NCBI GenBank assembly: GCA_964500205.1
Contig: CAZCNS010000012.1
Coordinates: forward strand, 67,774 to 131,773
DNA: 64,000 nt
Reading direction: 5' to 3'
Origin: UBA10329 sp964500205
GTDB taxonomy: Bacteria > Bacteroidota > Bacteroidia > UBA10329
Shown: positions 50,275 through 60,201 of the stretch, in pieces
Position numbering within the stretch: position 1 is the first letter of the stretch
How the letters are laid out: the number at the start of each line of letters is the position of its first letter
Program-made: the position numbers and the translations under genes
Notes under the pieces: generated by a model
Database searches by the model: none
What the model was told of the DNA's origin: nothing
What the model saw: only the letters and a program-made list of their open reading frames with translations

Positions 50275-53200
50275 ATGAGGAGATCACTACTTGCTTTTCT
50301 TTCTGTAGGACTGGCGATAATGCTCAATTCTGAGCTGGCGTGGTCTCAGTCGCGTGATATTAAGAAAGTTACGGAGGAGGAACTCAACCGTGACATCACT
50401 GAAACAGAGGAAGAGAGGGCGAAGCGCAGGGCGAAGGTCAGTAAGAAGGGGGCGATGGAGCACTATTGGAATGGTAATTTCCGAGCTGCTCTTGAGGATT
50501 TCTTGGTTTTGCTCGGCAATGACCCTGCAGATGTAGACGTGAACTTCTACATCGGAGCATGTTATCTGGAGACCAACATTGATAAGTTGGCTGCGATACC
50601 ATATTTGGAATATGTCGTTCAACAGCCAAAATTCAATAAAGAGGCCATTTACCAGTTGGGACGTGCATACATGTTTGCCAACAGGTTTGATGAGGCCATT
50701 ATAACCTTCAACAAGTACAAAGACATCCAAAGAGGAAAGGACGATAACATCATAACTGGTGCGAGGATGATTGAAATGTGTTTCAATGCCAAGCAACTCG
50801 TGAAATTCCCAAGAGACGTGAAGTTTGAGAACTTGGGAAGTCTAGTCAATTCACCTTATCCTGACTTCAATCCTTTCATACCTGAGGATGAATCTTTTCT
50901 GGTCTTTACTTCCAAGCGCCCTGATTGCCTCGGGCTTCAGATAGATTTCGATGGATACAAGACCACAGATATTTTCCTTTCACGTGCCTACAGAGGTCAG
51001 TTCCGAGAGGCTCGGAACATAGGTTCTTCAGTGAATACCGAGTGGTATGAAGAGGTTGTAGGAGTTTCTCCTGATGGAACTGAACTTTTGGTTTACATCG
51101 ATAATTATGACGGCTATGACGATATCTATGTTTCGCCAAGAAAGGGCCGGTTCTTTGATGAATACTATAGCATCGGCCGCAACGTCAACTCGGATGATAT
51201 AGAGACAACGGCCAGTATGTCATCTGACGGCAAGATTCTCTTTTTCTCGAGAGAGATTGAAGGCAGTGGAACGGGAACAGACATTTACATGGCGCGCAAA
51301 CTCCCCAATGGGAACTGGGGGATCCCATCGAAGTTGCCAGATGTCATTAATACTCGGTTCAATGAAAGCTTTCCGCACCTTTCAGCTGATGGACGAACCT
51401 TCTATTTCTGTTCGGAGGGCCATTCGAGCATGGGGGGCTTCGATATATTCACTTCTGAGTATGATGATCTGACGGGCCTATGGAGTGTACCCAAGAATTT
51501 GGGTTATCCGATCAACACAGTGGACGATGACTTTAACATCTCTATGAGCACGACCGGACGTTACGGCTACACTGCCCAATTCCGTCCAGATGAAGGATTC
51601 GGTGAGCGCGATATTTATCGAGTGACATTCCTTGATGTTGACCCCGTTTACACCATTGTGAGGGGTGCGATAACTAACATACGTGACAGCCTCGCTGCTG
51701 ACCGCGATTACGAGGTCGGTAACTTTGAGATGACCGTCACTGACATGAACACTGACCAGTTCATCGGGGTGTACAAACCGAACAGACGCACTGGTAACTA
51801 TGCACAAGTGCTCGAACCCGGAGAATACTGCGTTTACGTTCAGGGTGAGATGTTTTTTGACACTTCCGCGGTCGTAGAGGTCTTGGGAAAGGATGCTTAT
51901 GTTACCGAGATCATCAAGGACTACACATTGCGTCCTGACCCGGATGCTATCCGCAGAGCTAAAGGAAGAAAGGATGGGGCTGGCGCTATCTATGCCATGT
52001 CAGGGAGCGATGACAAATCTGCGCGTTTGTGGGATATCCAGACCGGAAAGCAAATGCTCCGGCTTGATGACACTTCGCCCGTAACAGCAGTAGCGTTCTG
52101 TCGTAGCGGCAAGCAGGCACTTACGGCCACTGTAGATGGTAAGGTAAGTATATGGAGCATACCTGAAGGGTTGATAACCAATGAATTCAAAGCACATCGA
52201 TCAGCCATTACCAGAGCTGCTTTCACTTCGGATTGCAAGTATGTACTCACTGCTGCCATAGACTCATCTGTAAGGCTTTTTGACATAGCCTCAGGAAAGG
52301 AGATTCAGACCTATCTCGGTCATCAGGATAGGGTCAACGATTTCGCTTTTTCGGCAGATGGCAACTATTTTGTTTCAGTGTCTGATGATGGAAATGCGCT
52401 CATGTGGGAAATGATGTCGGGTGAGCTCGTTGGGGTCTATGACGGCCATCAAGGCAAGGTACAAGGTGTGGATTATGCCAGCCGAGGTAACTATGTGGTG
52501 AGCACTTCTTCTGAGAAGGAAGTAGCTGTTTGGGATGGTTCTACGGCAAAGAGGTCCAGATCATTTGATATGCACTCATCTGCCGTGACCAAGGTCAAGA
52601 TAGCACCTGACGCCACTTCGGTAGTCAGTGGTAGCGATGATGGATTTCTATACATTTGGAATGCGTCTGACGCCACTGTCAGGCATGCGCTTGTAGGACT
52701 GGAGGATGGTGTGAACGGTCTTTTCCTCTCAGCTGACGGGAAGTACGTTCTTGCATCGGACGGTGGCACGACCCCACGTTCATGGAGCCTGCAAACAGGT
52801 GATGAGGTCAATAAATACATCGGACATACTGCTAGGGTCAATGATGTGTGCTTCACTCCGTTCATCGTATTTCCGGAGGATGATACTCGAGAAAGAGAAC
52901 TCGCACTGCTGATGAGTGAGCCAGAGACCATACCTGAGTCAATTGACGAGCTGGAAGCTGAAATCCTGCGACTTGAGGCGGAACTTGAGCAGATGGAGCG
53001 TATGAGGCAGCTGGGTTATGACCCTGAACTTCTTGATGTCGATTTATTCAATGTAAAGAAGTTGAAAGCTGGTCAGAAAATTGTTTTGGAGCGTATCTAT
53101 TTCGATTTTGATAAATCGGATATCCGAGAAGAATCGGTTATTGAGCTCAATAAGCTTTTGATGTTCCTTTCTGCAAATCCCAATGTGGTTGTTGAGATTT

Positions 53201-53466
53201 CGGGACATACCGATTCACGCGGAACTGCCGATTACAACGTCAAGTTGTCCATGCGCAGGGCCAAAAGCGTGGTGGCATGGTTGAAAGCGCGGGGAGTACC
53301 GTCAAAGCGTCTTGTTGCCAAAGGCTATGGAAAGAGCCGTCATATTGCACCTAATGAAAACCCTGATGGTACTGATAACCCACAGGGACGTCAGATGAAC
53401 AGACGGATTGAACTGACAATACTCAGTGTTGACGGAGACAAGATCATCACCACAGAAGGCCAATGA
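50275..53466 (+). CDS. PorE-like envelope protein 2: TPR, PD40, WD40, OmpA
   Basis: A protein of 1063 residues from ATG 50275, where a signal peptide begins (MRRSLLAFLSVGLAIMLNSE). TPRs are followed by a PD40 propeller (GHSSMGGFDIFTSEY), a CRD-like domain (GVYKPNRRTGNYAQVLEPG), a second propeller of about six WD40 repeats (SPVTAVAFCRSGKQ, DDGNALMWEMMSGEL), a short helix and an OmpA domain (SGHTDSRGTADYNVKLSMRR). Two propellers plus OmpA in one chain is an uncommon architecture. It overlaps the next gene by 4 nt. Confidence 0.9.
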   Translation: MRRSLLAFLSVGLAIMLNSELAWSQSRDIKKVTEEELNRDITETEEERAKRRAKVSKKGAMEHYWNGNFRAALEDFLVLLGNDPADVDVNFYIGACYLETNIDKLAAIPYLEYVVQQPKFNKEAIYQLGRAYMFANRFDEAIITFNKYKDIQRGKDDNIITGARMIEMCFNAKQLVKFPRDVKFENLGSLVNSPYPDFNPFIPEDESFLVFTSKRPDCLGLQIDFDGYKTTDIFLSRAYRGQFREARNIGSSVNTEWYEEVVGVSPDGTELLVYIDNYDGYDDIYVSPRKGRFFDEYYSIGRNVNSDDIETTASMSSDGKILFFSREIEGSGTGTDIYMARKLPNGNWGIPSKLPDVINTRFNESFPHLSADGRTFYFCSEGHSSMGGFDIFTSEYDDLTGLWSVPKNLGYPINTVDDDFNISMSTTGRYGYTAQFRPDEGFGERDIYRVTFLDVDPVYTIVRGAITNIRDSLAADRDYEVGNFEMTVTDMNTDQFIGVYKPNRRTGNYAQVLEPGEYCVYVQGEMFFDTSAVVEVLGKDAYVTEIIKDYTLRPDPDAIRRAKGRKDGAGAIYAMSGSDDKSARLWDIQTGKQMLRLDDTSPVTAVAFCRSGKQALTATVDGKVSIWSIPEGLITNEFKAHRSAITRAAFTSDCKYVLTAAIDSSVRLFDIASGKEIQTYLGHQDRVNDFAFSADGNYFVSVSDDGNALMWEMMSGELVGVYDGHQGKVQGVDYASRGNYVVSTSSEKEVAVWDGSTAKRSRSFDMHSSAVTKVKIAPDATSVVSGSDDGFLYIWNASDATVRHALVGLEDGVNGLFLSADGKYVLASDGGTTPRSWSLQTGDEVNKYIGHTARVNDVCFTPFIVFPEDDTRERELALLMSEPETIPESIDELEAEILRLEAELEQMERMRQLGYDPELLDVDLFNVKKLKAGQKIVLERIYFDFDKSDIREESVIELNKLLMFLSANPNVVVEISGHTDSRGTADYNVKLSMRRAKSVVAWLKARGVPSKRLVAKGYGKSRHIAPNENPDGTDNPQGRQMNRRIELTILSVDGDKIITTEGQ

Positions 53467-56400
53467 CCATGAAAGCCTTTACTAAGAACACCTTTTCTTT
53501 GATGCTGATAGGCTCGGTGGTGGCATCCATCGCGTTGTTGAGCCCAAGCTCTGAGCCCATTCATGCATTCGATCCAGGTGACAAGGACACCTTGAAGTCA
53601 AACATAGCAGGTCCTCTGGAATTCAAAGGGACCGTAGAGGAATTGACCAGGGCGATCAAGGGGGCGATCGTTACTGTTTATGAGGATGCGGATGGCACTA
53701 AGGAGCAGATGACCGAGATCAAGAAACTCGTGACCCCTGGCAATGGGACTTTTGAGTTGAAATTTGAGATAAATAAGTTCTATCTCATCACGGTCGAGAA
53801 AGCAGGGTACACTACAAAGGGTATTGACGTTGATACGGACGTACGCTTCGCACGGCCAGAGCACACTAAAGTGCCTCCGTTCGAATTCAAGGTAGATATG
53901 GTGCAGGACAAGGATGGACTCTCGTTCAAGAAGTCTGTGGCCAACGTGTTCTACCAGATCAAACGGAATGCCTTCGACTATGAGTTGGATTACTCAAAGG
54001 AGGAGATGGAGGAAGAGGAGAGACTTTTGCGCGAGCAAGAGGAGAAGAGGAGACTTGCGGAGCTGGCGGCTCAGAAGAAGTTTGAGATGGAAGAGGCCGC
54101 TAAACTTCTCAGAGAAATGGACGATGCTTCCATGGAAGAGAAGATCAAGGCTGCTGTAACGCTCGGTAACGAGGATAGGCAGAAGACCATCGCTGCGCTT
54201 ACGGAGGTGTTTGCTGTAAACGATACCCTCAAGGAGAAGAAGGCAGAGGTCGTTTACGAGGAGTTGCAAAAGGAAAGGGAGTCTGGGAAGGCAGTGGCAG
54301 ACATCAACTTCAAAGGACTTTTTGCGGCAGCCAATGCGCTCGAGCGAGAGGTCGTCACGGAGTCTGAGAAAGAGCAGGACAAGAAGCGTGAAGAACTTCG
54401 TGCGATTCGTGAGGATGCTGAACGAAAGAAAGAGGCGGCCATGTTGGCGCAGCAACAAGCACTTGAGGTTGAGATGCGCGAGAAGATTGCAGCGGCCAAC
54501 CTTCGTGCTGAGGAGCAACGGATGAAGGAGCAGAAGGAGAAAGACGATAAGCTCTATTTCGCAATCTTCAGTGCTCAAGGGGATAGAAAGACGGCAGTTG
54601 CCAATATCGTAAAGACCTATCCTCGTGATGACAAGTATGCTGAACAGAAGGCAAATGCAGTCTTCGATCAATATGAGAAAACGAGGCTGACAGGGAAAAC
54701 ACTGGCCCAAATGGACTTCAAGCAGTTGTTCGCAGCCGCTGATATGGCAGAGCAGGAAGCTGTGAAAGAAGAAATTGCGAAGGCCGATGCAAAGGACAGG
54801 ATACGGACCGATGCTTTTCTGCAGAAAGAGGAACAGCGTGCGAGTGAGGAGCAGCGAAAGATAGCCGATGCGATCATGGCGGGACTGCAGCGTTCTGGCG
54901 AAGATGACAATGCAAGAATGAACGCTTTTGTGGAGTCTTTGCCCAAGACCGACCCCTTTAGGAATGAGAAGGGGCGGGCAATGTTCGAGGAGTACCAGCG
55001 ACAACAAAAGCTTGCGTCAGAGCCGGTGAATCTCCCGAAGGATATTTATGAGCGGCTAGCGGCCGCTCCGAAGGATGAGCGTTCACAGATCGCAGTTATC
55101 GTGAATTCCCTACCCAAGGAAATGCAAGGCAGGGAGGAAAAGGCCAAGGCACTGTACGATGGCTTTCGTAGGGAGCTGAACGAGCGCTCTGGTGCCAATA
55201 TCATTACTGAGAGTATTGCCCGTCAGCTTCAGAATGCACCCAAAGATGAGGCTTCCCAATTGGCTATTGTTCTGAACACTTTGCCTAAAGGTGAAGCGCA
55301 ACGTGAGATGAAAGCGCGTGAGGCACTTGAGCGTTATCGCAAGAGGGAGAAGGCGCTGTCAGTCGTTTGGGGCGACCAACTCATAGAGGAGCTGCGATCA
55401 TCGCCTCAGGACGAGAGGTCTCAATTGGCGGTATTCCTCAAGACTGTGCCAGAGGGTGCTCCTGACCGTGAGAAGAAGGCGAAGGAGAAGTACGCTCAGT
55501 ATGTCAGTCAGGAGCGAGGAGAGAGCCTTGCCCTCAGTGCGAAGTTGTCTGACAGGTTGAAGGATGCAAAAGATGAAAATCAGCAATTGGCGGCATTTGT
55601 AGAATCCTTCTCCTCTGATGACCCGAAGCGATTTGAAAAGGCGCGTGTGCTTTTGGACGAATACACTGAGCAGAAAAAGGCACTGAACAAGGCGACCAAG
55701 TTCGGCTCAGAGCTTGATTTCGGTGCCATGTTCGCAGCGTCACAGGCAGCGGAGCGTGATGCTGCCGAGAAGCAGAAACTTGAGATCGTTAAACAGAAAG
55801 AAGCTGAGCAGGCTGCATTGGAGCAGAAGCGAGAAGAAGCTCGCCTCGAAAAGATCCGACTTGGAGAGCAGGCTGCTAAAGAGGCCCGTGAGATTCAAGT
55901 GGCCAAGATGAAGGATGCCAAGACAAAGCGTGAGCGGGATCTTGCTCAGGCACTTGACGCAGGAGGAGGAGACAAGCAGAAAACAGTAGCTGAAATCATC
56001 AAGACATTCCCCAAGGACACGGAATTACCTGAACTGAAGGCCGAGGCAATTTATGATGCTTACGTTGAAGAGGGAAAAAAGCAACGGTCCTCGGGAGGAT
56101 CGGCACAGCTTGATTTTGCTGTATTGTTCGCTGCTGCTGAGCAAGCTGAACTGCGTGCTTTAGAACGAGAGTATGAGGAGAAATTGCTGAAAGAGGAGGC
56201 GCAGATAGTGGCTTATGAAGAACAGCGTATGGTAGCTACGAAGGAGGCTGCGCTTGAAGTGGCAGATCAGGCAAAGGCTGAACTTGCTGCTGCTGAGATA
56301 GCGTATCAAAGGACTGTGACCAAAGTGGAGCGGGAGAGTCAGGCGCGTTTAGAGGAGGAGGCGCGCATTAAGGAGGATTTCGACCAACAGGCGTCTATGG

Positions 56401-58226
56401 AACGTGCCAAGCGGGATGCAATGGAGCGTGAGCGTGAGGACATTGTACTTGCCCGGTTGGAGGAGGGACGAAAGCAGCGAGAAGCTCTGATGATGACCGA
56501 GGAGGAGCAGTTGGCAGCGGCTCAGTTGGAAGCTCAACGTAAGGCAGAAGCGGCAGCCAAGGCAGAGGCAGATAGGCTTTTGGCTCAGGCGGAGAAAGAG
56601 CGGCAACTCGCCTTTGAGGCACAGCGTAAAGCCGAGGCTGAACGAGTCAAAGAGCAGGAGCGACTTGCCGCTGAAGCAGAAAAGAACCGTATTGCAGCAG
56701 CTGAGGCAGCCGCGAAGGCTGAGGAAGACCGTAAGCGCAATGAACAGCGGCTTGCAGCCGAGGCGGAAAAAGCACGTATTGCAGCGGAAAAGGCAGCGGC
56801 CCAAGCCGAGGCAGAACGCAAGAAGGAGGAACAACTTTTGGCGCAAGAGGCCGAGAAAGCACGCGTTGCGGCCGAGAAAGCGGCCGCCATGGCTGATGCT
56901 GAACAGCGAAAGGAGGAGGAACGCAAAGCTGCTGAGGCCGAGAGAGCTCGTATTGCGGCACAACAGGCCGCGGCCAAGGCGGAGGAGGAACGCAGAAAAG
57001 AGCAGGAACGCCTTGCCGCTGAGGCCGAGCGGGCCAGGATTCTTGCCGATCAGGCAGCAGCGAAGGCCGCTGAGGAGCGCAGGAAGGAAGAAGAACGGCT
57101 CGCGGCAGAGGCGGCAAAAGCTGAACTTGAGCGTCAGCGACAAGCAGAGCTGGCTGCCGAGGCCGAACGCAAGCGCAAAGAGGAGGAGGAAAGGCAGCGA
57201 CTCCTCACCGAGCAACGTGAGCGTGATGCGCAGATAGCCCGATACAGCGAGGTGGCTACCAAGGCATTCTCAGAAAGAAGGTACGATGATGCCATTTCGG
57301 CCTTCAACATGGTACTTGGTTTCGATCAGAACAGCACTCTTGCCAAAAAAGGCATTGCCGACTCAGAGGCTGCCCTCGCTGCCATCGCAAAAGCTGAGGC
57401 TGAGCGCAAGGTATTGGACGAGCGTTATGCAAAGCTTATAGCAACTGGAGAACGGCAGGTTGGTGAGAATGACCTTAAAGCGGCTAAATCCACCTTTACT
57501 GAAGCCGCTGCGCTTAAGCCGAACGACAGCGATGCAAAAGATGGTCTGGCGCTTGTAGCGCGCATGGAGTCACAGCTTGCAGAAGCTGAGGAGCAGCGGC
57601 AGTCCACTGAGCGGCAGTACCTTGTTTTCCTGCAAGAAGGTGATCGCGCTCTTGGAGCCAATAACCTTGCGGTTGCCAAGGTTCGCTACCAGGAAGCTCT
57701 CAATCTGAAGCCCAACGAGTCTGAGCCGAAGAATAAACTGCAACAGATAGCTGATAAAGAGACAGAGTTAGCTCTTGAGGCTGAGAAGAAGCGTCAGCGC
57801 GAGGAGGAGGCTAAACGCAAATTCGAGGAGCAACAGCGTCAGGCCGAGTTGGCCCGACTCGAAGCTATCTCCGCTGCTGATGCCGTCAAAACAGCAGAAG
57901 AGGATAAAGGACTTTCCGAGCAGGAGAAAAGGGCTAAGGAATTCGATCGTCTGAAGGAGAATGTGGCCAAGTTGAACATCAGTCAAGAGGAGCAGCGTAA
58001 GACCTTCCTATCAGCGCTGGCCAAGCTCTATCCTGAGGGTGTCACAGAAGAACTGGTAGAGGCCAAAAACTATACAGTTATCCGTAATGTGATAAATCAG
58101 AGCGGAGTGGTTACAGTGTATGAGCAGAGGACTTGGGATTGGGGCGGTGTGTTCTGGTTCAAGAATGGAGATATCTCCATCACCGAGTCGCTGTACAAGC
58201 TTGAATTGAGCCGTGTAGGTAAGTGA
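53463..58226 (+). CDS. 1587-residue envelope protein with novel internal repeats and TPRs
   Basis: The signal segment is SLMLIGSVVASIALLS. A beta domain (about 50-140, ITVEKAGYTTKGIDVDTDVR) is CRD-like. Then come about eight repeats with cores such as DERSQIAVIVNSLPKEMQGR and DEASQLAIVLNTLPKGEAQR, some with an added INFKGLFAAANALERE or MDFKQLFAAADMAEQE block. A long Ala/Glu/Arg coiled coil follows (about 900-1260), then three TPRs (RRYDDAISAFNMVL, AAALKPNDSDAKDGL, ALNLKPNESEPKNKL) and a conserved C-terminus (TWDWGGVFWFKNGD). ATG 53469 is an alternative start. Likely periplasmic and part of the same complex as its neighbours. Confidence 0.85.
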   Translation: MTMKAFTKNTFSLMLIGSVVASIALLSPSSEPIHAFDPGDKDTLKSNIAGPLEFKGTVEELTRAIKGAIVTVYEDADGTKEQMTEIKKLVTPGNGTFELKFEINKFYLITVEKAGYTTKGIDVDTDVRFARPEHTKVPPFEFKVDMVQDKDGLSFKKSVANVFYQIKRNAFDYELDYSKEEMEEEERLLREQEEKRRLAELAAQKKFEMEEAAKLLREMDDASMEEKIKAAVTLGNEDRQKTIAALTEVFAVNDTLKEKKAEVVYEELQKERESGKAVADINFKGLFAAANALEREVVTESEKEQDKKREELRAIREDAERKKEAAMLAQQQALEVEMREKIAAANLRAEEQRMKEQKEKDDKLYFAIFSAQGDRKTAVANIVKTYPRDDKYAEQKANAVFDQYEKTRLTGKTLAQMDFKQLFAAADMAEQEAVKEEIAKADAKDRIRTDAFLQKEEQRASEEQRKIADAIMAGLQRSGEDDNARMNAFVESLPKTDPFRNEKGRAMFEEYQRQQKLASEPVNLPKDIYERLAAAPKDERSQIAVIVNSLPKEMQGREEKAKALYDGFRRELNERSGANIITESIARQLQNAPKDEASQLAIVLNTLPKGEAQREMKAREALERYRKREKALSVVWGDQLIEELRSSPQDERSQLAVFLKTVPEGAPDREKKAKEKYAQYVSQERGESLALSAKLSDRLKDAKDENQQLAAFVESFSSDDPKRFEKARVLLDEYTEQKKALNKATKFGSELDFGAMFAASQAAERDAAEKQKLEIVKQKEAEQAALEQKREEARLEKIRLGEQAAKEAREIQVAKMKDAKTKRERDLAQALDAGGGDKQKTVAEIIKTFPKDTELPELKAEAIYDAYVEEGKKQRSSGGSAQLDFAVLFAAAEQAELRALEREYEEKLLKEEAQIVAYEEQRMVATKEAALEVADQAKAELAAAEIAYQRTVTKVERESQARLEEEARIKEDFDQQASMERAKRDAMEREREDIVLARLEEGRKQREALMMTEEEQLAAAQLEAQRKAEAAAKAEADRLLAQAEKERQLAFEAQRKAEAERVKEQERLAAEAEKNRIAAAEAAAKAEEDRKRNEQRLAAEAEKARIAAEKAAAQAEAERKKEEQLLAQEAEKARVAAEKAAAMADAEQRKEEERKAAEAERARIAAQQAAAKAEEERRKEQERLAAEAERARILADQAAAKAAEERRKEEERLAAEAAKAELERQRQAELAAEAERKRKEEEERQRLLTEQRERDAQIARYSEVATKAFSERRYDDAISAFNMVLGFDQNSTLAKKGIADSEAALAAIAKAEAERKVLDERYAKLIATGERQVGENDLKAAKSTFTEAAALKPNDSDAKDGLALVARMESQLAEAEEQRQSTERQYLVFLQEGDRALGANNLAVAKVRYQEALNLKPNESEPKNKLQQIADKETELALEAEKKRQREEEAKRKFEEQQRQAELARLEAISAADAVKTAEEDKGLSEQEKRAKEFDRLKENVAKLNISQEEQRKTFLSALAKLYPEGVTEELVEAKNYTVIRNVINQSGVVTVYEQRTWDWGGVFWFKNGDISITESLYKLELSRVGK

Positions 58227-58254
58227 GTTGTCAATAGGGGCATAAGGAGAAGTG

Positions 58255-60183
58255 ATGGAATTACGTGCGATAAGATGCATAGCCAGTGCGTCACGGTCTT
58301 TGTTGTTGGTACTGTTGCTCCTGATGATCACAAGGCCCTCGAGCGCGCAGGATGACATAAAGGGGGCCACTCCTCTCGCCAAGGCGAAGAACTTGGTCGC
58401 TATCGGTGACTATCGTAATGCGCAGGTTGAATTCGATGCATTGCTTGAAGCCGCTCCGGATGATATGTTCCTCAACTATATGGCTGGGGTCTGTCGTCAC
58501 AGGCAGAACATCAACAAGGCATCCTCTATTCGCTTTCTCCGAAAAGTGGTGAACATGCCCAGTTTCGATCAAGAGGCTCTATATGATATGGGGCTGGCAT
58601 TCATGGTCACCGATCAGGTGGACAGTGCCCTGATTTTTTTCAACAAGTATCTGCTCGTGGTGCAAGACCCCATCAAGAAGGTGGACGTAACCCGGCAGAT
58701 AGAGTTCTGTGGCAATGCCAAGTATTACATGAAGACACCGGTCAATGTGAGGTTTGAGAACCTTGGAAAGGATGTCAATTCTGAGGGGCCGGACCTTAAC
58801 CCTATGGTACCACTCGATCAATCATTTCTATTGTTCACAACAAAAAGAGACAAAGGGGTGATGGGGAATAACTTGGACTTTGATGGCTACAAACCGCCCG
58901 ATGTGTTCATGGCTCAAAGTAAGAACGGGCAGTTCCAACGAGCTAAAACCGTCAGCCCTCTTATTAACAGTGTTTGGGTGGAGGAGCTTGCGGGCATCTC
59001 TGCTTTCGGTGAGCACATGTTTGTGATGCTGGACAACCTTGAATCCAGTGAAGACATCTGGGGAAGCGTATTCTCTGGTCGAAACTGGTCCAAGCCACTT
59101 CCTCTCGGTGGCATTTTTACTGGTGACATGAGCATTCAGGCCGCTTCGTGTACACCGGACGGACAGACCATCTACTTCTCGGTTATGGTAGAGGATGAAA
59201 CCGGCTTCGGTGGTTTTGACATCTTCAAATCAAGAAAGCTCCCGAACGGAGATTGGGGAACACCCGAAAATCTCGGGCCTACCGTGAATACACAGTACAA
59301 TGAGAACTACCCACTCATTTCCTTTGACGAGAAGACCCTCTACTTCTGTAGCCAAGGTCATCGGAGTATGGGCGGTTTTGACATTTACAGAAGTGAATGG
59401 AACGAGAAGCTGGAACGTTGGGAGAGGCCGGAGAACCTCGGATATCCCATCAACAATACTATGGACAATCTGGTCTTTAGCCCTACTGAAGACCCTAAGG
59501 TGGGCTACACCTCTCAATTGCGCACGGAAGGACTTGGTGATCTGGACATCTACAAGGTTGTGTTCGGTGATGTGGATCAACGCATGAGTACCGTGGTCAT
59601 CAGTCTCGATGTGATGACAGGTCCAGAGAAGGAATACATTCACGTGCACGAATGGAAGAGTGCAGACGGTCAGGTCAAGTGGTTCCCCGTGCAAATAGGC
59701 TATCAGCCCACCGATAAGGAGGGTTACACGTTTGTGGAGACCAAGAAGATGGAAGTGAAGGATGGTGAGGCTTACGAGTTTACCATTATTGGTGCGGCCA
59801 ATGGGGGCGAGGTGTCAAAGTACGATGAGAAGACCTTTCCTAAAGGTGCCACTTTCGATCTTGTGGACATGCGGGTCAAGAAGAATAAGGTGAACCCCAA
59901 AGGTGTGAATCCGACCGTTCGTCCACTTAAGGGCCAAAACGAGATAGTTGTCTCCGCAACTGTGACCGATGCCAACGGCAACCATATAGGAGACTATCTT
60001 CCGAACTACAACACTGGACGACTGGTCTTGGTCCTTGCCCCCGGAATGGTCTATGATGTCACCATTGAAGCAGATGGCTTTCAGGTCATCAAGGAGAAGG
60101 TCAACGTGATGGATATAGGTGATTTCAGGGAGCTGATTCCGCGCACCTTCATGCTTGTGGAGAATGGTCTCTCCAAGCCCTGA
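58255..60183 (+). CDS. PorE-like envelope protein 3: TPR, PD40, CRD, no OmpA
   Basis: A protein of 642 residues from ATG 58255; AAGGAGAAGTG just before it is a rare good Shine-Dalgarno for this group. A signal peptide (LLLVLLLLMITRPSSA) is followed by TPRs, a PD40 propeller (GHRSMGGFDIYRSEW), and a C-terminal CRD-like domain (GDYLPNYNTGRLVLVLAPG). It lacks the OmpA domain of its paralogues, so it must be held by partners. It lies 28 bases after the 1587-residue protein gene and is in the same operon. Confidence 0.9.
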   Translation: MELRAIRCIASASRSLLLVLLLLMITRPSSAQDDIKGATPLAKAKNLVAIGDYRNAQVEFDALLEAAPDDMFLNYMAGVCRHRQNINKASSIRFLRKVVNMPSFDQEALYDMGLAFMVTDQVDSALIFFNKYLLVVQDPIKKVDVTRQIEFCGNAKYYMKTPVNVRFENLGKDVNSEGPDLNPMVPLDQSFLLFTTKRDKGVMGNNLDFDGYKPPDVFMAQSKNGQFQRAKTVSPLINSVWVEELAGISAFGEHMFVMLDNLESSEDIWGSVFSGRNWSKPLPLGGIFTGDMSIQAASCTPDGQTIYFSVMVEDETGFGGFDIFKSRKLPNGDWGTPENLGPTVNTQYNENYPLISFDEKTLYFCSQGHRSMGGFDIYRSEWNEKLERWERPENLGYPINNTMDNLVFSPTEDPKVGYTSQLRTEGLGDLDIYKVVFGDVDQRMSTVVISLDVMTGPEKEYIHVHEWKSADGQVKWFPVQIGYQPTDKEGYTFVETKKMEVKDGEAYEFTIIGAANGGEVSKYDEKTFPKGATFDLVDMRVKKNKVNPKGVNPTVRPLKGQNEIVVSATVTDANGNHIGDYLPNYNTGRLVLVLAPGMVYDVTIEADGFQVIKEKVNVMDIGDFRELIPRTFMLVENGLSKP

Positions 60184-60201
60184 CACTTCTGAATTGTGAA
60201 A

